Source: an uncultured Eubacteriales bacterium
Lineage (GTDB): Bacteria > Bacillota > Clostridia > Christensenellales > Aristaeellaceae
NCBI GenBank assembly: GCA_902801165.1
Contig: CADCHI010000001.1
Span: forward strand, 62,001 to 126,000
DNA: 64,000 nt
Direction: 5' to 3'
Position 1 is the stretch's first letter, and each line of letters opens with the position of its first letter. Positions 49,979-59,555 of the stretch are shown piece after piece. The notes beneath the pieces are model-generated. The model ran no database searches, was not told the origin of the DNA, and saw nothing but the letters and a program-made list of their open reading frames with translations. The translations under genes and the position numbers were made by a program.

Positions 49979-51193
49979 ATGAAGAAAGTTTTGACGTTCA
50001 TCCTGGTGCTGGCCATGGCGCTGTCCCTGGTGGCGGTTTCCGCCTCTGCCGAGGACTATTCCGGCTACACCATCCGCATCTACTCCAACTCCAACTCCCC
50101 GGAGCGCACCACGTGGCTGATCGACGCGGCCGCGAAGGCGGGCTTCACCATCTCCATTGACGACAACTCCGTCATCTCCGGCGACACCGCCGCCGTGCAG
50201 GCCGCCAACGAGAACAAGGATGCCGACATCATCTTCGGCCTGAACGAGGTCCGCTGGTCCCAGCTGGTGAACGGCACCTACGAGAACCTGTCCATCCTGG
50301 ACTGGACTCCCTCCTGGGCCGACAAGGTGGGCGCCTACAAGTATGACGGCAAGGCCTACGGCCTGGTCATCCAGAACATCCTGATGCTCTACCGCAACGA
50401 CGAGCTGGGCACCAACGGCGAGGCGCTGCACTTCAGCCACTGGGCTGACATCGTGGACTGCGGCTACAACTGGTATCGCCAGGGCAAAGTCGGCGGCACC
50501 ACCAACATGAACATCAACAACGCCATGCTGTACGCCTTCACCGATCCGGAGTCCCCGGCGGGCGGCATCAGCATCGACGGCTGGAAGACCCTGTGGGCCT
50601 ACTGCGCCAACGGCAACAACACCGGCGACAAGTACGGCCTGGATCCGCTGATCCGCGGCGACGTGCAGGTTTCCACCTTCTACTCCTCCTCCCTGTACGG
50701 CAACATCGAGGCCGCCGAGGAGGCCGGCACCGAGGCGAACCCGCTGCGCGGCACCCTGGAGCCCGAGAACTGGGATCTGGTTGACATCGACGACGGCACC
50801 TACTACATCGCCGAGTACCTGGGCATCGTGGACAACCCCGCCCGCACCGAGGAGCAGACCGAGGCCGTGAAGGCCTTCGCCGAGTGGTTCGGCTCCGCCG
50901 AGACCCAGATCGCCTGGTCCGACGAGTTCGACAGCTATCCCTGCAACGAGGACGCCGTCGCCGAGCTGTTCGACGAGGTTCCCGCGATCTACGCGATCCC
51001 GAACTTCTCCCTGAACACCGTCGAGGGCACCGAGATGACCTACGCCGAGTACGTGGGCGCTCACTCCTCTGAGTGGACCAACATCATGACCAACCTGGGC
51101 TTCTACTGGGCCGACAATGCCGACGCCCCCGCCGAGCCCGATTGGGACAACCTGGATTGGGCGACCCTGACCCAGGCTGCGCCGGAAGCGTAA
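49979..51193 (+). CDS. ABC transporter substrate-binding protein, Fbp/PotD-like (system 1)
   Basis: This secreted binding protein (404 aa) starts with the signal peptide MKKVLTFILVLAMALSLV, cleaved near ASA; there is no lipobox Cys. The mature protein begins YTIRIYSNSNSPERTTWLI and has ADIIFGLNEVRWSQL and the type-II periplasmic-binding fold of iron(III), thiamine or 2-aminoethylphosphonate binders. The C-terminal tail is acidic and Asp/Trp-rich (EPDWDNLDW). A terminator follows, and the ATPase and permease genes come 504 nt later. The ligand cannot be named from the sequence. Confidence 0.88.
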   Translation: MKKVLTFILVLAMALSLVAVSASAEDYSGYTIRIYSNSNSPERTTWLIDAAAKAGFTISIDDNSVISGDTAAVQAANENKDADIIFGLNEVRWSQLVNGTYENLSILDWTPSWADKVGAYKYDGKAYGLVIQNILMLYRNDELGTNGEALHFSHWADIVDCGYNWYRQGKVGGTTNMNINNAMLYAFTDPESPAGGISIDGWKTLWAYCANGNNTGDKYGLDPLIRGDVQVSTFYSSSLYGNIEAAEEAGTEANPLRGTLEPENWDLVDIDDGTYYIAEYLGIVDNPARTEEQTEAVKAFAEWFGSAETQIAWSDEFDSYPCNEDAVAELFDEVPAIYAIPNFSLNTVEGTEMTYAEYVGAHSSEWTNIMTNLGFYWADNADAPAEPDWDNLDWATLTQAAPEA

Positions 51194-51219
51194 GCAATCA
51201 TCGGGCAATGACCCGGAAA

Positions 51220-51247
51220 GGGCGGGCTCCAACGAGCTCGCCCTTTT
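51220..51247 (+). terminator. terminator after binding protein 1
   Basis: GGGCGGGCTC and GAGCTCGCCC pair (one G-T) around CAAC, followed by TTTTG. It would let more binding-protein mRNA than transporter mRNA accumulate. Confidence 0.75.
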
Positions 51248-51329
51248 GTCAAAGCCGACCCCGCACGAGGGGAAGGCTTTGAGAGAATTGAGAATTGGGA
51301 ATTGAGAATTTTTAAGACAACAGGCATTA

Positions 51330-51379
51330 GGCAACAGTCAGAATGCCAGGGAAAAGGGAATAGGGAAAAGGGAAAAGGA
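51330..51379 (+). repeat. 50-bp direct repeat, copy 1
   Basis: A 50-bp unit starting GGCAACAGTCAGAATGCCAG and ending in a purine-rich GGGAAAAGGGAATAGGG tract is repeated exactly at 51530-51579. The 504-nt gap 51194-51697 holds both copies and no gene. The tract resembles those at 22071 and 22410. Confidence 0.75.
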
Positions 51380-51529
51380 ATTGCTGAGGAATCAGCGCCC
51401 GACCGTAGGGAGGGCTGACGGCGCGAGCGCAGCCATGAGTGCCCGCAGGGCGGCATGGCAAGACGCGCCGGAAACCCGCGGGCAAGCGAGCGCAGCGAGT
51501 TGCGCAGGCCGCGGGGCGGTAAGGCAACA

Positions 51530-51579
51530 GGCAACAGTCAGAATGCCAGGGAAAAGGGAATAGGGAAAAGGGAAAAGGG
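51530..51579 (+). repeat. 50-bp direct repeat, copy 2
   Basis: Second exact copy, 200 bp after the first. Between them lies GC-rich sequence with GCGAGCGCAGCGAG-type words and no coding signal. Confidence 0.75.
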
Positions 51580-51697
51580 ATTGCCAGGGCAATGGAAGAG
51601 ATTCTTAACTGATAACGCCAAATCGACAAATGGACTGACGGCGCAAGCGCGGCCCGAAGGGCGATCAAATTCGATGGGAAAAAGGGGAGCGGTACAT

Positions 51698-52690
<993 letters not shown>

Positions 52691-52706
52691 GAAGGGGGGA
52701 GAGCGG

Positions 52707-54602
52707 ATGCAGCGCACTGTGCGGCGCAAGGGAGGCCTTGATCCTTCGATGATCTACAAGGTCTTCGGCGCGGTATTGTTCATCTATCTTTTCCTGGGCT
52801 TCATGGTGCTGCCCTGCCTGAATACGCTGACCTCGATCTTCACCACGCGGGACGCGGCGGGCAACCTGGACCCGATGGCGGTCATACGCTTCTTCTTCGC
52901 GGGCAACATGCCCTCCTTCGTCATCAACTCCCTGAAGCTGGCCGTGTGCCTGGTGATCACCGTCAACGTGGTGGGCATCTCCATCGTGCTGCTGACGGAG
53001 TACTTTGACATCAAGGGCGCGAAGATCCTGCGCCTGGGCTACATGACCACGCTGATCTATTCCGGCGTGGCGCTGGTCACGGGCTACCAGTTCCTCTACG
53101 ACAGCAACGGCATGCTCACCCAGTGGCTGGTGCGCTTGTTCCCCGCCATGAACCGGCAGTGGTTCTCCGGCTTCAACGCGGTGCTGTTCACCATGACCTT
53201 CGCCTGCACCAGCAACCACGCGTTGTTCTTGCGCAACGCCATCCGGGGCATCGACTACAACACCGTCGAGGCAGCCCGGAACATGGGCGCGAAGCCCTTC
53301 AAGGTGCTGTTCAAGGTGGTCATGCCCACGCTGCTGCCCACGCTGTTCAGCCTGACGGTCATGACCTTCATCACCGGCCTGTGCGCCATGTCCGCGCCGA
53401 CCCTGCTGGGCTACAACTCCATCAACCCGGAGATCGTGCGCATGGCGGGCTCGTCCGTCGCGGACGAGGCCTTCCCCCAGGCCCGCGCGGCCCTGCTGTC
53501 CATGATCCTGGCCCTGTTCACCATCGTGCTGCTGACGGCGCTGAACCACTACGAGCGCAAGGGACATTACCTGTCCGTCAGCAAGACCAAGGCCAAGCTG
53601 GTGAAGCAGAAGATCCAGAACCCGGTGTGGAACGTGGTGGCCCACGCCTATGCCTACATACTGTTCCTGATCTACATGACCCCCGTGGTGATGATCGTGC
53701 TGTTCTCCTTCCAGAACTGGCCGGCCATCCGCGCCAAGTCGCTGAACGTGTCCGACTGGACGCTGATCAACTTCTTCGGCACCCAGGACTACAGCTACAC
53801 CACCTCCCGCGGCAAGCAGAGGATCCGCGAGGGCGTCATCTCCGGCGTGTTCTCCAACGCGGACACCGTCGGCGGCATCCGGCTGAGCTTCGTACTGTCG
53901 GCCCTGGCGGCGGCGCTGACCTGCGTGATCGTGGTGATCGCCGTGAACTACATCTTCAAGCACCGGGGCAAGAAGCGCGGCGGCCTCGTGGAGGCCTGCC
54001 TGCTGTTCCCCTGGCTGCTGCCCACGATCCTGATCTGCTACTCCTACCGCATCTTCTTCAACAGCGACGTGTGGTACGTGCTGGGGAAGAACCTGTACTA
54101 CCGTGAAAACGTGCGATTCCTGATCGTGATGGCCTATACGGTGGTCAAGCTGCCATTCGCGCTGCGCATGGTGAAGGCGGCCTTCTATGCCATCGACGAC
54201 GAACTGGAGGACGCGGCGCGGAACCTTGGCGCGAGCCAGCTGGTGACGTTCCTGCGGGTGAAGCTGCCAATCGTGCTGCCCAGCGTACTGGCGGTGTTCG
54301 CGCTGAACTTCAACGCGCTGTTCACCGAGTACGACATGTCGGCCACCTTCCACTCCAGCTACGGAAAGTCCTACGCCATGGTGATCCAGTCCATGACCGC
54401 CGAGGAGGGCCGCGACGGCTACAACATGAACGGCTCCGGCCGCCGGTGCGCCTCCACGGTGTTCATCATGCTGGTCTCGGGCTTGATCCTGTACCTGGTG
54501 TACGGCGTTGGAGCGCGGGATCTGGGCGAGCGCCTGGAGCGCCGCAAGAAGCGCAGGGAGTTCTTTGCCCGCCTGACCGGAAGAAAACAGAAAACCGCCT
54601 GA
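52707..54602 (+). CDS. fused ABC permease, FbpB-like (system 1)
   Basis: This 631-residue membrane protein holds two permease domains in one chain, as in FbpB-type importers, with about twelve helices. EAA loops are VEAARNMGAKPFKVLFKVV near residue 190 and LEDAARNLGASQLVTFLRV near residue 500. The chain ends in a basic tail (ERRKKRREFFARLTGRKQK). GGGGGAGAG precedes the ATG. A terminator follows at 54610. Confidence 0.92.
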   Translation: MQRTVRRKGGLDPSMIYKVFGAVLFIYLFLGFMVLPCLNTLTSIFTTRDAAGNLDPMAVIRFFFAGNMPSFVINSLKLAVCLVITVNVVGISIVLLTEYFDIKGAKILRLGYMTTLIYSGVALVTGYQFLYDSNGMLTQWLVRLFPAMNRQWFSGFNAVLFTMTFACTSNHALFLRNAIRGIDYNTVEAARNMGAKPFKVLFKVVMPTLLPTLFSLTVMTFITGLCAMSAPTLLGYNSINPEIVRMAGSSVADEAFPQARAALLSMILALFTIVLLTALNHYERKGHYLSVSKTKAKLVKQKIQNPVWNVVAHAYAYILFLIYMTPVVMIVLFSFQNWPAIRAKSLNVSDWTLINFFGTQDYSYTTSRGKQRIREGVISGVFSNADTVGGIRLSFVLSALAAALTCVIVVIAVNYIFKHRGKKRGGLVEACLLFPWLLPTILICYSYRIFFNSDVWYVLGKNLYYRENVRFLIVMAYTVVKLPFALRMVKAAFYAIDDELEDAARNLGASQLVTFLRVKLPIVLPSVLAVFALNFNALFTEYDMSATFHSSYGKSYAMVIQSMTAEEGRDGYNMNGSGRRCASTVFIMLVSGLILYLVYGVGARDLGERLERRKKRREFFARLTGRKQKTA

Positions 54603-54609
54603 CCTTTGA

Positions 54610-54638
54610 GGGCCGCGGGCACGCCATGCCCGCGGCCC
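54610..54638 (+). terminator. terminator of importer system 1
   Basis: A perfect 12-bp stem GGGCCGCGGGCA / TGCCCGCGGCCC with a 5-nt loop, followed by TTGATATT. The three-way-junction element copy d starts 20 nt later. Confidence 0.8.
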
Positions 54639-54657
54639 TTGATATTGGAATTGTACA

Positions 54658-54718
54658 TGATTAGGAAAACGGAACGTTTTCCGGGTCGGCGGGTTCTGAA
54701 GGAACACGCCGACAATCA
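54658..54718 (+). repeat. three-way-junction element, copy d
   Basis: Closing stem TGATT/AATCA; hairpin 2 GGAAAACG-GAA-CGTTTTCC; hairpin 3 GTCGGCG-G-[GTTCT-GAA-GGAAC]-A-CGCCGAC. It lies in the leader of the WG-repeat gene, between the terminator at 54610 and the ATG at 54757. Confidence 0.85.
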
Positions 54719-54756
54719 TTGCGAAAAAAGCATACACGACGAGGAGGAAGATGGAC

Positions 54757-57700
54757 ATGAGGAACACGCGAATCATCACGGCCCTGGCGCTGGTCCTGGC
54801 GATGCTCACCGCCCTTGCCGCGCCCTGCGCGCTGGCGGAGAAGGGCGTCGAGGGGCGCTATGACGATGCCCTCGCGCTGATGCAGACCGGGGACTATGCC
54901 GGCGCGGCGTCCGCCTTTGCCGACCTGGGCAACTACGAGGAGGCCAGCCGCCTGGCCATGTACTGCCAGGCCATCGCGGCGGGCGAGGCCGGGCTTTACA
55001 GCGCGGCGGTGACCAACCTCAACACGCTGGGGGACTTCCGGGACGCCGCCCTGCGGGCGAAGTACTACGCGGCCCTCTCCTATGAGGCCGCGGAGAACTA
55101 CGAGAAGGCGGCGGAGCTGCTCTCCGGCATGGAGTTCTTCGGGGACGTCGCCCAGCGCCTGATCGGCTATCCCGAAAAGATCAACGCCCGGGACTACGCC
55201 GCGGCGGACGCCGACGAGCAGGCCGGCAGGCTGGAGGATGCCCTGGAGGGCTTCAAGGCGCTGGGAACCTATCGGGACAGCGCGGAGCGCGCCGAGGCGG
55301 TCCAGCAGAAGATCTATGCCCGGGACTATGCCGCGGCGGATGCCGCCGAGCAGGCTGACAGGCTGGAGGAAGCCCTGGAGGGCTTCAAGGCCCTCGGCAA
55401 CTATGAGGACAGCGCGGAGCGCGCGGAGGCCGTACAGGAGAAGATCAACGCCCGGGATTACGCCGCCGCGGACGCCGCCGAGCAGAGAGGCGACTATGAG
55501 ACGGCCCTCGCGGGCTTTACCGCCTTGGGCGATTATGCCGACAGCGCCCAGCGGGCCGCCGCCGTGCGGGACAAGGGCAACTATGCCCTGGGCCTGCGGC
55601 AGGCGATGGACGGCAGGTTTAAGGAGGCCTATAGGACCTTCAAGGCGCTGGGCGACTACGAGGACAGCGCCGAAAAGACCTACGTGCTGGGCGTGACGGA
55701 CTTCGCGGATCGAATCAATGACAAGGGAAGCGGCGTTGCGGCCTTCCGGTTCCACGATCTCTGGGGCGTCATCAACGTCAGCGACAATACCACCGCCTCG
55801 CCCTACTGGGAGTCGATAGGCAGCTACAACGGCCTGGGGCTGGCGCAGGTGGCGAAGGGCAGCTGGTTCGGCTATATTGACGCCAGAGGCGACGTGGTGG
55901 TGCCCTGTGAGTACGTTGCGGTGAGCGATTTCAGGGGCAAGCTGTGCACGGTGGCGAGAAAGAGCTATGATAATTTCGATAATTTCCTGTTTGGGCTGGT
56001 GGACAGCGACGGCAACGTCGTTTCAGAACCCCAGTGGCGCACCCTTGGCACCAGTTACAATGGTTATTGGGACTCGAAATACAATAACGTGTGGATCTAC
56101 GCCCCGGTCTTCAGCGACGGCAAGATCAAGGTGCAGGACGAGGACGGCCTGTGGGGTTTCATCGACGAGAGCGGCGAACTGGTGGGCGAGGTGCGCTGGA
56201 CGGAGATCCAGGACTTCTCGGAGAACCTCGCCGTGGTCTGCGAGAACGGCCAGTACGGCTTCATCGACCGGAACGGCAAGGTCGTCATCGAGCCGCAGTA
56301 CCTCGCGGCCCGCTCCTTCCACGAGGGCCTCGCGGCGGTGCAGACGAGCGACGGCTGGCAGTACATCGACCCGGAGAACCGCGTCGTCATCCAGCCGCTG
56401 TACCGGGAGGCGGAGGACTTCCACGGCGGCAGGGCGGACGTGTTCCTGCCCGGCACCGGCTGGCAGATCATCGACAAGACCGGGGGACTGGTCTACTTTA
56501 TCACCAACGACATCAAAGCGGCCTATCGCGATGGCGTCAGCCTCATGGAATCCGGCGATTATGACGGGGCCATTGAAGTGCTGGCTGCTCTGAATGGATA
56601 CGGCGACTCGGAAGAATTGATCCTGGAGTGCCGCTATCGCAAAGCCATGGCGATGTTGGATGCCGGGGAATTCGACGAGAGCCTGCAAATACTCGGCGAG
56701 CTTGGCGATTACAGGGACGCCGCCCAGCAGCTGACGGTCGGTCGGTACAGGAAGGCGACCGCCCTCATGGAGGCCGGCGATTACAGCGCGGCTGCCGAGG
56801 CGTTCAGTGAGATTCCTGACTACAGCGATGCCGCCGATTTGGCCCTCGAATGCCAGTATCGCAAGGCAGCCGCATTGAGGGACGAAGGCAACCTGGCGGC
56901 GGCCCTCGCGGTGTTCACGGCCCTGGGCGACTACAGGGATGCCGTTGACCAGGCTGCCGAAATCACGGAGCAGATTGGCGAGGCCGCGGCACAGGCGGAG
57001 CTGGAGTGGAACGCGAAGCTCGCCGGTCTGCAGCAGGGCGACAGCATCACCTTCGGCAGCTACGATCAGGATGGCACGGAGGACAACGGCGCCGAGCCCA
57101 TCGAGTGGATCGTGCTCTCCGCGGACGACAACAGCGCGCTGCTCATCAGCCGGTACGCGCTCGAGTGCAAGAAGTACAACGAAGAAAACACGAGCATCAA
57201 TTGGGCGACCTGCACGCTGCGCAATTGGATGAACGGAGAATTCTATGGTTCGGCGTTTACGGAGGATGAAAAGGCGCGAATCCTTCGCGTGAAGGTCACG
57301 GCGGACAAAAACCCGGCGACGGATGTAGACCCAGGCAAGGATACTCAGGACAAGGTGTTCGCGCTGAGCGTGAACGAAGCGACGCGCTACTTCGCCTCCC
57401 AGGAGGAACGCATCGTAAAGCCGACCTTGAGGGCGGTGAACAACGGCGCTTACAAGAACGACGCGGGGAACGGCACCTGGTGGCTGCGAACGCCGGGACA
57501 GAGCAAGGCCTGCGCGGCAGGCGTGGCTTTGAGTGGCGACTTCTCAATAAACTGGGGCGTTCACGCCTACGACTGCGGCGTGCGTCCGGCCATCGTGCTG
57601 AGCAAGCTCGGTCCGGCGGAAGTCATGGCCGCGGCGCTTCCGGCCAACAGCTGGACGGAGCGCTCCGAGGCCGAACTGGTCGCCCTGGCGGCCGAGGCGC

Positions 57701-58065
57701 TGAAGGAGCCGGAATACTATTCCGGCTATGAGACGCTGCTGGCGGAGGGCCCCGTCAGCCAAGGCTCGAAGGGCGAGGCCGCCAAGGCCGTGCAGCGGCT
57801 GCTGATCGGCTTTGGCCAGAGCATCACCGCCGACGGCGACGCCGGAGCGAGGACGATGGCGGCGCTGAACGAAGTGCAGGCCAGCCTCGGCCTGGAGGAG
57901 ACCGCCTCCATCGACGCGTCGATCTACGCCAGGCTGCTGCTCCAGCTGCTGGCCTGCAGCGACCCCGAATCGGCATCCGCCATGCAGGCGGACTGCCACG
58001 CCTACGGGACCGACGAGGAGTACCAGGCCACGCTGGAACGCGCCTCGGCGTTGCGGGGCATTTGA
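54757..58065 (+). CDS. secreted TPR-like / WG-repeat / DUF6273 protein
   Basis: This 1102-residue protein starts with a signal peptide (RIITALALVLAMLTALAAP). Residues 30-310 are TPR-like units of the type GDYxxAxxxFxxLGDYxDSAxRA, including three near-identical 44-residue copies. WG repeats follow (about 315-590: WGVINVSD, GYIDARGDVVVP, WGFIDESGEL, YGFIDRNGKVVIEPQY). More TPR-like units cover 590-745. A DUF6273 domain (about 760-945) has ITFGSYDQDG, IEWIVLS, WWLRTPG and GVRPAIVL. A C-terminal segment resembles a peptidoglycan-binding repeat (GSKGEAAKAVQRLL). I chose the ATG at 54757, 9 nt after GAGGAGG; the ATG at 54751 is too close. A surface binding or sensing role is likely; no enzyme motif is seen. 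Confidence 0.85.
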   Translation: MRNTRIITALALVLAMLTALAAPCALAEKGVEGRYDDALALMQTGDYAGAASAFADLGNYEEASRLAMYCQAIAAGEAGLYSAAVTNLNTLGDFRDAALRAKYYAALSYEAAENYEKAAELLSGMEFFGDVAQRLIGYPEKINARDYAAADADEQAGRLEDALEGFKALGTYRDSAERAEAVQQKIYARDYAAADAAEQADRLEEALEGFKALGNYEDSAERAEAVQEKINARDYAAADAAEQRGDYETALAGFTALGDYADSAQRAAAVRDKGNYALGLRQAMDGRFKEAYRTFKALGDYEDSAEKTYVLGVTDFADRINDKGSGVAAFRFHDLWGVINVSDNTTASPYWESIGSYNGLGLAQVAKGSWFGYIDARGDVVVPCEYVAVSDFRGKLCTVARKSYDNFDNFLFGLVDSDGNVVSEPQWRTLGTSYNGYWDSKYNNVWIYAPVFSDGKIKVQDEDGLWGFIDESGELVGEVRWTEIQDFSENLAVVCENGQYGFIDRNGKVVIEPQYLAARSFHEGLAAVQTSDGWQYIDPENRVVIQPLYREAEDFHGGRADVFLPGTGWQIIDKTGGLVYFITNDIKAAYRDGVSLMESGDYDGAIEVLAALNGYGDSEELILECRYRKAMAMLDAGEFDESLQILGELGDYRDAAQQLTVGRYRKATALMEAGDYSAAAEAFSEIPDYSDAADLALECQYRKAAALRDEGNLAAALAVFTALGDYRDAVDQAAEITEQIGEAAAQAELEWNAKLAGLQQGDSITFGSYDQDGTEDNGAEPIEWIVLSADDNSALLISRYALECKKYNEENTSINWATCTLRNWMNGEFYGSAFTEDEKARILRVKVTADKNPATDVDPGKDTQDKVFALSVNEATRYFASQEERIVKPTLRAVNNGAYKNDAGNGTWWLRTPGQSKACAAGVALSGDFSINWGVHAYDCGVRPAIVLSKLGPAEVMAAALPANSWTERSEAELVALAAEALKEPEYYSGYETLLAEGPVSQGSKGEAAKAVQRLLIGFGQSITADGDAGARTMAALNEVQASLGLEETASIDASIYARLLLQLLACSDPESASAMQADCHAYGTDEEYQATLERASALRGI
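55174..55569 (+). repeat. three tandem 132-bp coding repeats
   Basis: Three successive 44-codon units (starting at 55174, 55306 and 55438) each encode KINARDYAAADAAEQ followed by a TPR-like LEGFKALGxYxDSAERA stretch. They are recent tandem duplications within the WG-repeat gene. Confidence 0.85.
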
Positions 58066-58108
58066 CGACCGGAGCGGGGACGATTTGGACGCTTATGTTA
58101 ATTCCATA

Positions 58109-58137
58109 TTGACAACGAGGTTAAATGCGGGTATAAT
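58109..58137 (+). promoter_or_regulatory. consensus promoter of the second Fbp-type importer
   Basis: TTGACA (58109-58114), 17 bp, TATAAT (58132-58137): a perfect sigma-70-type promoter 39 nt before the ATG at 58177. Confidence 0.9.
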
Positions 58138-58176
58138 ATCAGTGGTTGAAAACCAATAGAAACGGAGGTAACATAC

Positions 58177-59259
58177 ATGAAGAAACTGCTTGCTGTGCTG
58201 CTGGCCGCTCTGCTGGCGCTGGCCTGCTGCTCCGCCTTCGCGGAGGAGATCGACGCGGACCTGATCGCCGCCGCTCAGGAAGAGGGCGAGCTGGTCGTCT
58301 ACGGTTCCTGCGAAGAGGACTACCTGGCCGCCGCGACCCGGCACTTTGAGGAGCTGTACGGCATCAAGACCCAGTATCAGCGCCTGTCCACCGGCGAGGT
58401 TCCCACCAAGATCGAAGAGGAAAACGGCAATCCCTCCGCTGACGTCTGGTTCGGCGGCACCAACAACCCCTATGACGAGGCCGCCGCGAAGGGCCTGCTG
58501 GACAACAGCTATGTGCCCGTCAACGCCGCGCACCTGACCAAGGACATCTACAAGAATCCCGACGGCTACTGGTACGGCATCTACACCGGCATCCTGGGCT
58601 TCATGGCCAACAAGGATGAGCTGGACCGCCTGGGCCTCGAGGCTCCCCAGACCTGGGACGACCTGCTGAAGGAAGAGTACAAGGGCCTGATCTGGCTGTC
58701 CAACTACAACACCGCCGGCACCGCCAAGCTGGTCGTGAACACCATGCTGCAGATGAAGGGCCACGATGAGGGCATCCAGTACCTGGTGGACCTGGACAAG
58801 AACATCCAGGTGTACACCAAGTCCGGCTCCGGCCCCTCCAAGAACGTGGGCACCGGCGAGTGCACCATCGGCATCGGCTTCCTGCACGATGGCGTCACCC
58901 AGATCGTGGACAACGGCTATGAGAACATCCAGCTGATCATCCCCGCGGACGGCACCACCTGCGAGATCGGGCCGGTGGCCATCTTCAAGGGCGCGAAGCA
59001 TCCCAACGCCGCCAAGCTGTTCCTGGAGTACGCCCTGTCTCCCGAGTGCGTGGAGCTGGCCGCCCAGAACGGCTCCTATCAGTTCCTGGTGCTGGACAAC
59101 GCCCAGCAGCCCCAGGCTGCCATCGACTTCGGCCTGGATCCCAACCTGGTTTGGGACGGCTATGACTTCGCGGAAGCCGCGGCCAGCACCACTGCCAACG
59201 TGGAGGCCGTCATCAACGCCCTGGGCGACGCCGCTGACGATCGCTTCCAGACTGAATAA
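58177..59259 (+). CDS. ABC transporter substrate-binding protein, FbpA/AfuA-like (system 2)
   Basis: This secreted binding protein (360 aa) has the signal peptide MKKLLAVLLAALLALACC, cleaved near AFA. Two Cys lie at its end, but the sequence is not a good lipobox. The mature part starts GELVVYGSCEEDYLAAATRHFEEL and has ADVWFGGTNNPYDEA, GYWYGIYTGILGFMANK and GIGFLHDGVTQ, typical of the iron(III)/phosphonate-type family. A terminator and three copies of the three-way-junction element separate it from its permease (59556) and ATPase (61277). The ligand is not determined. Confidence 0.9.
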   Translation: MKKLLAVLLAALLALACCSAFAEEIDADLIAAAQEEGELVVYGSCEEDYLAAATRHFEELYGIKTQYQRLSTGEVPTKIEEENGNPSADVWFGGTNNPYDEAAAKGLLDNSYVPVNAAHLTKDIYKNPDGYWYGIYTGILGFMANKDELDRLGLEAPQTWDDLLKEEYKGLIWLSNYNTAGTAKLVVNTMLQMKGHDEGIQYLVDLDKNIQVYTKSGSGPSKNVGTGECTIGIGFLHDGVTQIVDNGYENIQLIIPADGTTCEIGPVAIFKGAKHPNAAKLFLEYALSPECVELAAQNGSYQFLVLDNAQQPQAAIDFGLDPNLVWDGYDFAEAAASTTANVEAVINALGDAADDRFQTE

Positions 59260-59290
59260 CAGCCCCTCGGCGATAATCGCTCGCTGACCG

Positions 59291-59325
59291 CTATCCCCGC
59301 CCCGCCCGGGGCGGGGATAGTTTTA
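59291..59325 (+). terminator. terminator after binding protein 2
   Basis: A perfect 13-bp stem CTATCCCCGCCCC / GGGGCGGGGATAG with loop GCCC, followed by TTTTAT. Read-through would be needed for the permease and ATPase unless another promoter exists. Confidence 0.9.
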
Positions 59326-59336
59326 TAAACTGAGTC

Positions 59337-59395
59337 AGATCAGGAAAACAGACTGTTTTCCGGGTCGGCGGGTTTATAAAACACGCCGACAATCA
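59337..59395 (+). repeat. three-way-junction element, copy a
   Basis: First of three tandem copies. Hairpin 2 is GGAAAACA-GAC-TGTTTTCC, a compensated A-T for the G-C of other copies. Hairpin 3 is GTCGGCG-G-[GTTT-ATA-AAAC]-A-CGCCGAC. The closing stem is degenerate (AGATC/AATCA). Confidence 0.85.
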
Positions 59396-59405
59396 AGAAA
59401 GAATC

Positions 59406-59465
59406 TGATTAGGAAAACGGGACGTTTTACGGGTCGGCGGATTCCCTGGAATACGCTGACAATCA
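59406..59465 (+). repeat. three-way-junction element, copy b
   Basis: Second tandem copy, 69-70 bp period, with the same 11-nt spacer (AGAAAGAATCT) on both sides. Hairpin 3 is GTCGGCG-G-[ATTCC-CT-GGAAT]-A-CGCTGAC, with one G-T wobble. Hairpin 2 has one mismatch (GTTTTAC). Confidence 0.85.
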
Positions 59466-59475
59466 AGAAAGAATC

Positions 59476-59536
59476 TGATTAGGAAAACGGAACGTTTTCC
59501 GGGTCGGCGGATTCCGAAGGGATACGCCGACAATCA
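59476..59536 (+). repeat. three-way-junction element, copy c
   Basis: Third tandem copy. Hairpin 2 is GGAAAACG-GAA-CGTTTTCC; hairpin 3 is GTCGGCG-G-[ATTCC-GAA-GGGAT]-A-CGCCGAC. The following AGAAAGGAAG, a variant of the spacer, serves as the ribosome binding site of the permease at 59556. Confidence 0.85.
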
Positions 59537-59555
59537 AGAAAGGAAGTGACTGCTG

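Noticed and set aside
54603..54757. Riboswitch upstream of the WG-repeat gene
   Set aside because: The structured segment is copy d of the five-copy element, which also occurs where no gene follows in sense, so a ligand-sensing riboswitch for this gene is not supported.
59337..59536. CRISPR-like array (regular ~60-bp repeats)
   Set aside because: Only three units, the spacers are identical 11-mers, the repeats are not conserved in sequence throughout, and no cas genes are present.
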